Position numbers and translations under genes: made by a program. A stretch of 29,262 nucleotides of DNA, taken from CAYUCJ01 sp049282265. GTDB lineage: Bacteria > Desulfobacterota > DSM-4660 > Desulfatiglandales > Desulfatiglandaceae. The stretch is from NCBI GenBank assembly GCA_049282265.1, contig JBAPTR010000190.1:1-29262 (forward strand), read 5' to 3'. Shown here in pieces: positions 1-6,365 of the stretch (the stretch's first letter is position 1; every line of letters begins with the position of its first letter). The notes beneath the pieces were generated by a model. It saw nothing but the letters and a program-made list of their open reading frames with translations, was not told the origin of the DNA and made no database searches.

Positions 1-183
1 AAGGTGCATGCCTGAGACGGTGAAGAACATCGGAAAGCCGTGTGCGGGAAAACCGCACGCACGGTTTGATGAGGGAGGGCTGGCGGAGACAGTCAAGGTA
101 CGGCTAGTGAGGCACCGCCAGACGAAAGGGACGGAAACGGATAGGCAACGCGCCTACAACCGTCCGAGCCAGCTCTCTACTCT
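1..183 (+). mobile_element. 3' end of a group II intron (domains V and VI)
   Basis: Positions 35-67 form a typical group II domain V. A lower 8-bp helix carries the AGC catalytic triad, the 3' arm has a two-base CG bulge, and an upper 5-bp helix is capped by a GAAAA loop. Downstream, CTGGCGG and CCGCCAG pair, and further self-complementary segments fit a domain VI region. The pyrimidine-rich stretch ending near 183 (CTCTACTCTAC) resembles intron 3' ends, so the splice site is put there with an uncertainty of several bases. The rest of the ribozyme and any intron-encoded reverse transcriptase lie outside the window. The intron runs opposite to the neighbouring - strand gene. Confidence 0.75.
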
Positions 184-192
184 ACCGCTCTC

Positions 193-209
193 GCGGTTCG
201 GTGAACCGC
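193..209. repeat. short hairpin at the intron 3' flank
   Basis: A perfect 7-bp inverted repeat (GCGGTTC, loop GGT, GAACCGC) lies about ten bases after the proposed intron end. It could belong to the intron target site or to a residual recombination or terminator hairpin. There is no T-run on either side. Confidence 0.4.
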
Positions 210-227
210 TCCTCGTGGACCCCGACG

Positions 228-1271
228 CTAGGGGGGTGTGGCGAGGGGGAGTGAAAGCCCCTTGTTGACCCCGAACCAGCTTGCACCCCCGTCAATGCTT
301 TTGAAAACCCCTCCAAACGCCGCTGCATAGAGTATGAAGGTCTTTTTCGGGTTAATGACCACTTTCCTGATATCGGTGTCGGCCAGGCCCGAGTTGATGA
401 GAAACCAGGTTCCGCCCCCATTTATACTCTTTAAAATGCCTCCTTCCGCCCCGGCATAGATGCTGTTGGGCTTGAGGGGATCGAGGGCCAGGCTTCTGAT
501 ATTCGTCAGATTGAGCCCTGCGAGGGAAGACCACCTATTGCCGCCGTCAGTGCTTTTCAAAATTTCCCCGAAGGCGCCTGCGTAGATGGTTCCCGGATTA
601 AGTGGATCAATCGCCAGAGTCCTGACGTTCGTATGCTTCATGCCCTGGTTTATTGGATGCCAGAAGATGCCGCCGTCCGTGGTTTTCAAAATCCCCCCGA
701 AGGCGCCTGCATAAATGACATTCGGGTTGCCCGGATCGATTGCCAGTGTTCTTATATCCGTGTCTGTCAATCCACCGCCGGCAGGAGACCAGCTCCGGCC
801 TCCGTCCCGGCTTTTGAAAACATCTCCGAAGGTGCCCGCGTAAAGGGTGTTCGGATTAATGGGGTCGATGATCAGCTTATTGACCCTCGTGTCCTCCAGG
901 CCGGCATTGGCGCTGTGCCAATCAGCGCCACCGTTCACGCTCTTGAAGAGCCCGCCATAGGCGCCCGCGTAAATCGTGTTCGAATTCGTGGGGTCGATGG
1001 CTAATGTCAGGATATCCCGCCCCTTCAGCCCTCTATTGATGGAATGCCAGGTTACTCCCCCATCCATAGTTTTAAAGATTCCCCTGTGTGTCCCCGCATA
1101 GACATTATCCGGACTCAGGGGGTCCACGGCCAGGGTCATGACATTTCCCCCTTTAGGATCCTGCCCTGCTCCCTGGCTTTCTGCGGCTGCGGGAAATGCG
1201 TGAAAGGAAATCAGGGAGGTGAAAAGCATGAAGAAGATGCAGACTCGAAGTCCGGCGCGATGAACGATCAT
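228..1271 (-). CDS. secreted BNR/Asp-box beta-propeller protein
   Basis: The 347-residue product begins with a signal peptide (hydrophobic residues 10-29, Ala-rich cleavage site near 30). The rest is seven consecutive repeats of about 43 residues. Each has the pattern LAIDPxNPxxIYAGAxGGIFKS followed by an Asp box (S/T-x-D/N-G-G-x-x-W) and NxGL. Such repeats form beta-propeller blades in the sialidase/Vps10/YCF48-like superfamily, so an extracytoplasmic binding scaffold is likely; no catalytic residues are evident. The start has a strong AAGGAGGAGAATA ribosome site. The tail after the last NKGL (SLPLATPP) departs from the repeat pattern close to the intron-flanking DNA, so the natural C-terminus may have been replaced. 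It could be a cassette of the adjacent integron relic. Confidence 0.8.
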   Translation of the reverse strand: MIVHRAGLRVCIFFMLFTSLISFHAFPAAAESQGAGQDPKGGNVMTLAVDPLSPDNVYAGTHRGIFKTMDGGVTWHSINRGLKGRDILTLAIDPTNSNTIYAGAYGGLFKSVNGGADWHSANAGLEDTRVNKLIIDPINPNTLYAGTFGDVFKSRDGGRSWSPAGGGLTDTDIRTLAIDPGNPNVIYAGAFGGILKTTDGGIFWHPINQGMKHTNVRTLAIDPLNPGTIYAGAFGEILKSTDGGNRWSSLAGLNLTNIRSLALDPLKPNSIYAGAEGGILKSINGGGTWFLINSGLADTDIRKVVINPKKTFILYAAAFGGVFKSIDGGASWFGVNKGLSLPLATPP

Positions 1272-1389
1272 TATTCTCCTCCTTGTGACTGTCTACCGGA
1301 GCTGCGACACGGCAGGCATTTTTCTATTTTATCGAGATAGGACGGCCAGTTACCCGGCCGCCGTCTCACAGATCCCCTCATGTGGGGTT
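1272..1389. other. short gene-free spacer with a GC-rich palindrome
   Basis: This spacer separates the BNR gene start from the half attC. It contains GACGGC paired with GCCGTC around 1341-1365 and CCCCTCATGTGGGG near 1374-1387. No gene is supported. Confidence 0.35.
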
Positions 1390-1431
1390 GTGTTGGCTGG
1401 GGGAGAGAAACCCCCGGCCGCCCGATTAGGC
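1390..1431 (-). other. half attC recombination site (R'-core missing)
   Basis: On the + strand ATTAGGC (1425-1431) is preceded by a 5-nt spacer, then CCCCCGGCC pairs with GGCTGGGGG across an AGAGAAA loop, then another 5-nt spacer. This is the R''-spacer-L''-loop-L'-spacer layout of an attC on the - strand, at the 3' side of the ATC-hydrolase-like gene. Twelve bases (GCCCGATTAGGC) match the neighbouring full attC (AGCCGATTAGGC) at eleven positions when aligned end to end. Where GTTRRRY should follow on the - strand the sequence reads AACCCCA, so the crossover core is absent. It could also act as a weak terminator hairpin. Confidence 0.5.
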
Positions 1432-1452
1432 CGCTTCCACTATCCATGGCAT

Positions 1453-2178
1453 CTAGTGGACTTCATAATCACCTTTTGGTGCTGTGTCCTTACGATAAAA
1501 CATGAAACGACATGGTTCTCCATCCTTTGCGAGCGTGACAGGACGTCTAAATTCCATCTCAGCTTTATCTTCAATGGCTTGGTATCCGGTAATGTCGTGA
1601 TCGCACCCGAGCGACGCGAGGTCCGGTATGGTCAACTCGGCTATCTCACAGTTACGGCACTTATGAACGACCATTATCTTGAGGTTTTTGTCTTCAATAA
1701 ATTCATTTGGATAATTGGAATCATCTTGAAACATAGCCTTATGATAGCTCCAAAATGCCTCAAAGGGATCTTCAAACCCTGTCAAGCGGTCCGCCTGGTA
1801 GAAATCATTCATCATGAATTGCGAGCTGTCCTGAATAGCCTTTTTCGCGAAACCATATGCCTTTTCTTTGCCTTTCTTCCTTTCCAGAACTCTGTAAATA
1901 ATCACCAACAGAATCCACTCGATTTCTGCCATGAACCCGAATTGTCTGCCCATTAATCTAAACCCTTCTCTGAACCTCGTATAGGCCGGCACAAAGCGAA
2001 ATGGCAGCAGAAGCCAAAACACCACGTATTGGATTGGTCCAAGTTCCCCGAAGAGATTTTTGGCAAATACGAATGATACGCGCAGCTTTGATCTGAAGGT
2101 CCATGGTATGAAGGGGAAATTCCTCCCATAGTAGGGCAATGTTTTTACTTGATCAACTGGAAGTCCTTTTAAAGCCAT
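1453..2178 (-). CDS. ATC hydrolase-like protein (L-2-amino-thiazoline-4-carboxylic acid hydrolase family)
   Basis: The 241-residue protein has a C-terminal half typical of the ATC_hydrolase family: GCDHDITGYQAIED, then MEFRRPVTLA and a Cys in GEPCRFMFYRK. Cys174, Cys177, Cys192, His194 and Cys223 are visible and could be catalytic or metal-binding. The N-terminal part holds one or two hydrophobic segments (about 50-65 and 86-98), so membrane association is likely. The family is named for a cysteine-biosynthesis hydrolase, but many members have no known substrate. The gene follows a full attC and precedes a half attC on the same strand, so it looks like an integron cassette. An AGGG ribosome site lies before the chosen ATG. 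Confidence 0.65.
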   Translation of the reverse strand: MALKGLPVDQVKTLPYYGRNFPFIPWTFRSKLRVSFVFAKNLFGELGPIQYVVFWLLLPFRFVPAYTRFREGFRLMGRQFGFMAEIEWILLVIIYRVLERKKGKEKAYGFAKKAIQDSSQFMMNDFYQADRLTGFEDPFEAFWSYHKAMFQDDSNYPNEFIEDKNLKIMVVHKCRNCEIAELTIPDLASLGCDHDITGYQAIEDKAEMEFRRPVTLAKDGEPCRFMFYRKDTAPKGDYEVH

Positions 2179-2214
2179 TGTTCATCCCTGCTTTCATTAA
2201 CCTCGAACAGCAAC

Positions 2215-2271
2215 GCCCAACACCGAAATCAGCCGCGCGGTTTTTTGCGCCGGTTGATTAGCCGATTAGGC
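2215..2271 (-). other. attC: attC site of an integron cassette (57 bp)
   Basis: Read on the + strand the site has GCCCAAC (2215-2221), spacer ACCGA, arm AATCAGCCGCGC, loop GGTTTTTT, arm GCGCCGGTTGATT, spacer AGCCG and ATTAGGC (2265-2271). On the - strand this gives R'' GCCTAAT, an imperfect stem with one extrahelical base, and R' GTTGGGC, which fits the GTTRRRY core. Both unpaired spacers are 5 nt, and the 57-bp length equals that of short known attC sites. It begins three bases after the DUF2892 stop codon, as expected for a cassette. Confidence 0.75.
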
Positions 2272-2273
2272 TG

Positions 2274-2480
2274 CTATTTATTGTCTCTAAACGTTTTTAT
2301 TCCTAGCGGAGTATAAGCGGGACAATGCCCAACCAAACTGGTGATAACGAATACAAGTGCTAAGATTCCTAGAACAATTGCAACGATACCCGATATTTTG
2401 CCGGTGAAATACAATATCGCTACGATTATTGCCAATGCCAGTCTAATTCCCCGGTCAACAGTTCCCATGTTTTTTTTCAT
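2274..2480 (-). CDS. DUF2892 (YgaP-like) small inner-membrane protein
   Basis: The 68-residue product starts MKKNMGTVDRGIRLALA and contains two closely spaced transmembrane helices (about 12-25 and 28-50). It ends CPAYTPLGIKT, a hallmark of DUF2892 proteins, which resemble the membrane part of the rhodanese YgaP. The role of stand-alone copies is unknown; a link to sulfur or redox chemistry has been suggested by association. A good GGAAAGGAG ribosome site precedes the ATG. The stop lies three bases from an attC, so this looks like a single-gene cassette. No promoter is obvious upstream. Confidence 0.85.
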   Translation of the reverse strand: MKKNMGTVDRGIRLALAIIVAILYFTGKISGIVAIVLGILALVFVITSLVGHCPAYTPLGIKTFRDNK

Positions 2481-2555
2481 CTCGCTTCTCCTTTCCGATG
2501 AATATTATGACAACCTCTTATTCGTTTACGGTAGTGTGGGGGATAGGGGACATCG

Positions 2556-2853
2556 TCAGATTATAAGTTCCCAATCTCATAGTGATGTTCTAATGCAATC
2601 CGCCGCTCCCTGCTTACCGAAAGGTTTACCGCTGCCTGGGAAATCCCCAGTTTTCGGCTCAACCACGCCTGACTGATTCCCAATTCACTGGTCGCCCAGT
2701 AACAAAGAAGGCTGCGGGCCTGCACAGTCTCAGGCTGTTTTCCAGAAGCCCAAACCACTTCGGAGGCCATGCCCATAATGTCAGCAACTCTCTCAGCAAT
2801 CCTGCCGACATCAATCCCCTTGGCCTTCAAGCGATACTCAACTTATAATCTGA
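2556..2853. repeat. 14-bp perfect inverted repeats bounding a RAYT fragment
   Basis: TCAGATTATAAGTT at 2556-2569 is the exact reverse complement of AACTTATAATCTGA at 2840-2853. The pair encloses the RAYT C-terminal fragment and its left copy includes the fragment's stop codon. It may reflect an inversion or the ends of a small decayed element. Confidence 0.6.
2561..2839 (-). pseudogene. C-terminal fragment of a REP-associated tyrosine transposase
   Basis: About 90 codons encode the C-terminal helix-turn-helix region seen in the intact transposase at 3806-4810. The shared patterns are GxDxxRIxxRVAxxxxM, ARSLLCxWAxxELGxS and a final SVxRxxxIA block. The HUH domain with its catalytic Tyr is absent, so this cannot be an active transposase. 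Its 5' end stops at a junction next to an IS30 fragment on the other strand. A GGGGA-rich flank at about 2536-2551 and CTGTCCCCAG at about 3076 may be remnants of the element ends. Confidence 0.75.
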
Positions 2854-3050
2854 AGAACGTCCACTATTTCACAAATGGCCTTCTTCCACAGTATTTCCCG
2901 AAAGGAATAGATTTTAGAAAAGCCACCGAAGAAGATCTTGCCATTGCAATAAAAAAGCTTAATCATAGACCAAGGAAATGCCTGGGCTACCAGTCTCCTC
3001 ATGAAGTCTTCTGGAGTTCACGAAATGGTGCACTTGCAACTTGAATTCAC
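2854..3050 (+). pseudogene. 3' remnant of an IS30-family transposase
   Basis: The reading frame to the stop at 3044 encodes the C-terminal end of an IS30 transposase: TNGLLPQYFPKGIDF, then LNHRPRKCLGYQSPHEVFW. The DDE catalytic core is missing. The following GGTGCACTTGCAACTTGAAT resembles the outer end of IS30-like elements. Only the right end of the IS remains. It abuts a RAYT fragment on the - strand, so it probably inserted into or recombined with that element. Confidence 0.8.
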
Positions 3051-3394
3051 CATTCAAGTCAAGAAATCAATATACTGTCCCCAGAATTCGCAAACGCCAG
3101 GCCTACGGATTTCGAGATATGGCCTATTTCAAACTGAGATTGTACCATTTGCATTCTCAAGCGTACTCATTAACCGGATGAACCAAAACAGGTCGAACAA
3201 AAATGACCTATAATGAGATCTATTTCTTGGTAACAATCTGCTATGCTTTTCATAATGAATCTAACCAGTTAGTAGATGGCTTCTGTATAACTTTCAGAAA
3301 TTAAAAGCTTAACAAATAATTTTAAGATATTTTATGGCAGTTATTAGCTTCATAGCTCAAAATTGGAATGTTATGCATAAAACGGTAATATCCC
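3051..3394. other. AT-rich non-coding region upstream of the integrase relic (attI region)
   Basis: No convincing gene is present. The segment starts with CTGTCCCCAG-type flank sequence often seen at RAYT element ends and becomes AT-rich after about 3180. It contains an attI-like core and a GTTATGC at 3370-3376. That motif also ends the two attC-like hairpins downstream, in part (GTTATG). Confidence 0.5.
3259..3275 (-). other. attI: candidate attI simple site
   Basis: ATCTAAC (3259-3265) is followed after CA by GTTAGTA. These are two inverted cores fitting RYYYAAC and GTTRRRY. On the - strand the site reads GTTAGAT, so cassettes inserted here would run toward lower coordinates, as those in this window do. 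It lies about 130 bp upstream of the integrase-like fragment, which is transcribed away from it. Short motifs like this arise by chance; the context gives it weight. Confidence 0.4.
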
Positions 3395-3790
3395 ATGAAA
3401 CCCATCTCTCCTGAAATCAAGATCCTTTATGACGCGGCTCTTATCAAGAAAGGCATACCTCTGCCCGCCCATTTTCATTACAGGAAACGGCTGCGGTATG
3501 ATCTGGATTTTTGTCTTGGATATCATCACAAACCGGCAAATAGGGAAAGTTTGGCGCCGTTTGTTCAAAAACCGAAGGAAAGGAAGCAGATCGCTCAATA
3601 ACGGGAGCAGGTGTTTGATGCCGTTTCCCTGTTTTATCAGATGAAGAAGGTTGATCAAGGCAAGAGGCATACATTAAAAAACAATAAAGGAAATATTTCA
3701 ACAAAAAAAACCGAATTAAAAACAACCAACGCCGATTGTGTGGATACCGGGACGCTCTTTAATAATTTAATTGACATCATATATGATTGA
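3395..3790 (+). pseudogene. N-terminal relic of an integron-type tyrosine recombinase
   Basis: From ATG 3395 the frame encodes about 68 residues with YDAALIKKGIP, HYRKRLRYDLDFCLGY and SLAPFVQKPKERKQ. This is the SAM-like core-binding domain pattern of integron integrases and related recombinases. A TAA at 3599-3601 interrupts it. The same frame then continues with REQVFDAVSLFYQMKKVDQG, exactly what should follow, before degenerating into Lys/Thr/Asn-rich sequence to a stop near 3790. The catalytic domain (R-H-R-Y) is absent. The RAYT transposase gene begins 16 bp later, so its arrival may have removed the rest. Assignment to IntI rather than another XerC-like recombinase rests on the N-terminal pattern and the attI/attC context. 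Confidence 0.6.
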
Positions 3791-3805
3791 TATTAAGACT
3801 ATAAT

Positions 3806-4810
3806 ATGCCAAGAACTGCACGCCTTGATGCTCCTGGAGTTCTACACCATGTAATGATTCGGGGGATAGAACGCCGGAAGATATTCCGAAACGATAAAGA
3901 TCGGGAGGATTTTATTGAAAGACTTGAGGTCCTCTGTCCCGAGACGCAGACAAGCTGCTATGCGTGGGCTTTTCTATCTAATCATGCCCACTTTCTTTTT
4001 CGTACCGGAACGGCCCCACTATCCAGACTCATGAGGCGACTTCTCACCGGTTATGTTATTGCCTTTAACCACCGACATAGACGTCATGGTCAGTTATTTC
4101 GGAACCGATACAAATCCATTGTCTGCCAAGAAGATGTCTATCTCCGGGAATTGGTTCGCTATATCCACCTGAACCCTATCCGTGCAGGGATTGTAAAAGC
4201 CCTTGAGGAACTAAAAAGCTACAAATATTGCGGCCATAGTTCTCTAATGGGCAAAACCAAAAGGAACTGGCAAGACACCGATTATGTTCTCGGCTATTTT
4301 GGGAAGACGAAACCTCAAGCGAGAAAAGAATATGAAACCTTCGTTAAAGAAGGGCTTACACAAGGTCGAAGGAAGGAATTAACAGGTGGGGGATTGATAC
4401 GAAGTCTCGGGGGTTGGACCGAAGCTAGAGAAAGGTTGCAGGGTCGTGATCATATGATGAGCGATGAACGAATCCTGGGTGATTCTGATTTTGTCGATTC
4501 AGTTATTTTCCGATCTGAGGAACAATATGAACGAAGGCATAAACTCAAACGGCATGGATACGATCTGGATCGTATTGTCGGAAGAGTTGCTGAAGTCTTA
4601 GATATGGATCCGGATGAGGTTTTTTCAAAAGGACGTCAGGATAGAAAAGTAAAAGCAAGGAGTCTCCTCTGTTTTTGGGCGGCAAGGGAATTGGGCATGT
4701 CCAATACAGCGTTGGCTAAGAAATTGGAAATGAGTCTCGCCGGCGTCGGATTTTCCGTGGAGAGGGGGGAGTCAATAGCCAAAAATGGCAAATATTTACT
4801 TATAGATTGA
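3806..4810 (+). CDS. REP-associated tyrosine transposase (RAYT, Y1_Tnp)
   Basis: The 334-residue protein is a single-strand DNA transposase of the Y1 HUH family. The HxH metal-binding pair is His60 and His62 (SNHAHFLF), GQLFRNRYKS lies near 95-104, and the catalytic Tyr119 is in RYIHLNPIRAG. Residues 250-334 form a helix-turn-helix domain matching the fragment at 2561-2839. These enzymes are known for mobilising short palindromic REP sequences, sometimes in trans. The gene looks intact. It starts 16 bp after an integrase relic. Small palindromes that might be substrates occur at 4884-4899 and 15866-15887, but no link is shown. Confidence 0.9.
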   Translation: MPRTARLDAPGVLHHVMIRGIERRKIFRNDKDREDFIERLEVLCPETQTSCYAWAFLSNHAHFLFRTGTAPLSRLMRRLLTGYVIAFNHRHRRHGQLFRNRYKSIVCQEDVYLRELVRYIHLNPIRAGIVKALEELKSYKYCGHSSLMGKTKRNWQDTDYVLGYFGKTKPQARKEYETFVKEGLTQGRRKELTGGGLIRSLGGWTEARERLQGRDHMMSDERILGDSDFVDSVIFRSEEQYERRHKLKRHGYDLDRIVGRVAEVLDMDPDEVFSKGRQDRKVKARSLLCFWAARELGMSNTALAKKLEMSLAGVGFSVERGESIAKNGKYLLID

Positions 4811-4883
4811 GTTCTTGAATTAATAAGCAATGACGCAGATGATAGATTTCCTAACCATGCAAATACAGCCGATGGCGCGTTCA

Positions 4884-4899
4884 GGCAAGTAAACTTGCC
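4884..4899. repeat. short palindrome downstream of the RAYT gene
   Basis: GGCAAG and CTTGCC pair across a TAAA loop in the 188-bp spacer between the transposase and mtfA. GC-rich sequence with further partial symmetry follows. It could be a REP-like substrate or a weak terminator without a T-run. Confidence 0.4.
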
Positions 4900-4998
4900 C
4901 GCCCGCTTGCGGCTGATCCGCGGCGATTCTCGGCGACGCTGCTGACTTGCGGATGGGGTCGCCAGTTGCCGAAAGCAAAAGAACGATAGGAAATTCCC

Positions 4999-5787
4999 AT
5001 GTTTCATTGGTTTATCGATCGTCGCCGAAAGAAGCTCACCCAGGCTCCTTTCCCTTCCTTATGGGAGGACATAATCCGCCGTAACGTTGCCCACTACAGC
5101 ATGCTGGAAGATGCCGAGCGTGATCACCTGCGTGCCTTGATCCAGGTGTTTATCGCCGAAAAAAATTGGGAAGGAGCTGGTGGACTGGAACTTACCGACG
5201 AGATCCGCGTCACGATCTCCGCTCAGGCCTGCCTGCTTCTTCTGGGCCTGCCCCACAACTACTACCAGAACGTGGAATCCATCATCGTCTATCCTTCTAC
5301 TGTTGTTCCGCCTCAACGCAAGCCAGGATTCTTTGAGAATACATTCGCACCAGTTGAGCTTGAGCATCCCATTATCGGGCAGGCGTTTCAGCAGGGGCCG
5401 CTAATTATTGTCTGGGATGCAGCCTTGCACGGTGGCCGCCATCCCGAGTCCGGTCACAACGTTATTTACCACGAATTCGCCCATAAACTGGACATGCTCG
5501 ACGGCGCGGCCGACGGTACACCTCCACTGCGCGACCGGGCTGAATACCGTGACTGGGTCCTGACATGTTCGCGTGAATATCTACGTCTCAAACGCGACAC
5601 CGAAAAGGGCAAGGAATCTTTCCTGAATGCCTACGGTGCGACTAGCGAAGCGGAATTTTTCGCCGTCGCCACAGAGCAATTCTTCGATCAGCCGTGGTTA
5701 ATGATTGCGCATGCACCGGACCTTTATCGTGTTTTGCAGGAATACTACCGTCAGGATCCCTCCGAACGTGTGCCCCGTAATAACTGA
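4999..5787 (+). CDS. mtfA: MtfA-like zinc metallopeptidase (M90)
   Basis: The 262-residue protein matches the MtfA family along its length. It has an N-terminal region with WFIDRRRKK, a central stretch ending in GPLIIVWDAA, and the HEFAH zinc motif at 158-162 (YHEFAHKLDMLDG). A downstream SEAEFFAVATEQFF block supplies the third zinc-ligand region. In enterobacteria MtfA is a cytosolic aminopeptidase that binds Mlc and so affects the glucose PTS. Homologues are widespread and their role outside enteric bacteria is unclear. An AGGAAATTCCC sequence precedes the ATG. It stands alone among mobile genes with no obvious partner, so it may have been acquired. Confidence 0.9.
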   Translation: MFHWFIDRRRKKLTQAPFPSLWEDIIRRNVAHYSMLEDAERDHLRALIQVFIAEKNWEGAGGLELTDEIRVTISAQACLLLLGLPHNYYQNVESIIVYPSTVVPPQRKPGFFENTFAPVELEHPIIGQAFQQGPLIIVWDAALHGGRHPESGHNVIYHEFAHKLDMLDGAADGTPPLRDRAEYRDWVLTCSREYLRLKRDTEKGKESFLNAYGATSEAEFFAVATEQFFDQPWLMIAHAPDLYRVLQEYYRQDPSERVPRNN

Positions 5788-5890
5788 ACGGGGGAAAGTT
5801 AAAATCAAGACTGGGAAGGGGATAGGGTCGGGCCACGCTAAGTATTAAAATTATGAAGTTATGGGCGTTATAAGATGAGCGGGAGTTGAT

Positions 5891-6076
5891 GTGGGAGAAG
5901 AAATACTTTTAGTGGCGCTCGGCTGCGGCCGCTTGCCCGGGATATTTGATATTACTGCGAGACACCCCTTTGTCGTTTTTGGAACGATGGATGGGAAAGT
6001 TTTTGCCGATCTCAATGATCGCGTTATGGATAGTAAGGCGTCCGCCTTGCCGGTCTATTTTTATGAAACCGGGTGA
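5891..6076 (+). CDS. small hypothetical protein
   Basis: This 61-residue frame starts at a GTG behind GGGAG and encodes MGEEILLVALGCGRLPGIFDITAR and a PVYFYETG end. I do not recognise a family. The stop is three bases before the next start, which suggests a two-gene unit. No membrane segment or signal peptide is clear. Confidence 0.4.
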   Translation: MGEEILLVALGCGRLPGIFDITARHPFVVFGTMDGKVFADLNDRVMDSKASALPVYFYETG

Positions 6077-6079
6077 ATC

Positions 6080-6355
6080 ATGCCGCGCTGGCTGGTTGCC
6101 GTTGGCAACCTCGACAAAGTCTGGCTTACAGTCCCCGAGGATGTTGCAGCGGAGGAGCTCCAAAATGCTTTCCGAACCTATTTCGGCGCAGAATGGGCCG
6201 AAGTCATAGACGTCGCCGAGGAATCCTTCTCCTACAACGCTTTCAACAATGCCTACTTCGCCGTTCGCGACCTGCGCCCTTTGGAAAATCTGACCTTGGA
6301 CCAGCTTCTGGAAAAGAAAGGGAGCGCTCCGCAGCCGAATATTATCGTAAGCTAA
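6080..6355 (+). CDS. small hypothetical protein
   Basis: The 91-residue product (MPRWLVAVGNLDKVWLTVPED, then AFRTYFGAEWAEVIDVAEESF) is acidic, with balanced composition and typical codon use, so it is probably real. It directly follows another unknown small gene and may be translated with it. No motif identifies a function. Its stop overlaps the start of methyltransferase-like sequence, so the locus may already be rearranged. Confidence 0.5.
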   Translation: MPRWLVAVGNLDKVWLTVPEDVAAEELQNAFRTYFGAEWAEVIDVAEESFSYNAFNNAYFAVRDLRPLENLTLDQLLEKKGSAPQPNIIVS

Positions 6356-6365
6356 CGCTTCTCAG

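Noticed and set aside
633..1340. + strand open frames across the BNR gene
   Set aside because: They are antisense to a gene with seven clear repeats, and the frames mirror its repeat periodicity.
5855..5876. GTTATGG and GTTATAA cores after mtfA, as a third attC-like site
   Set aside because: No complementary CAT-N-AAC arm is found upstream, so no hairpin of the same type can form.
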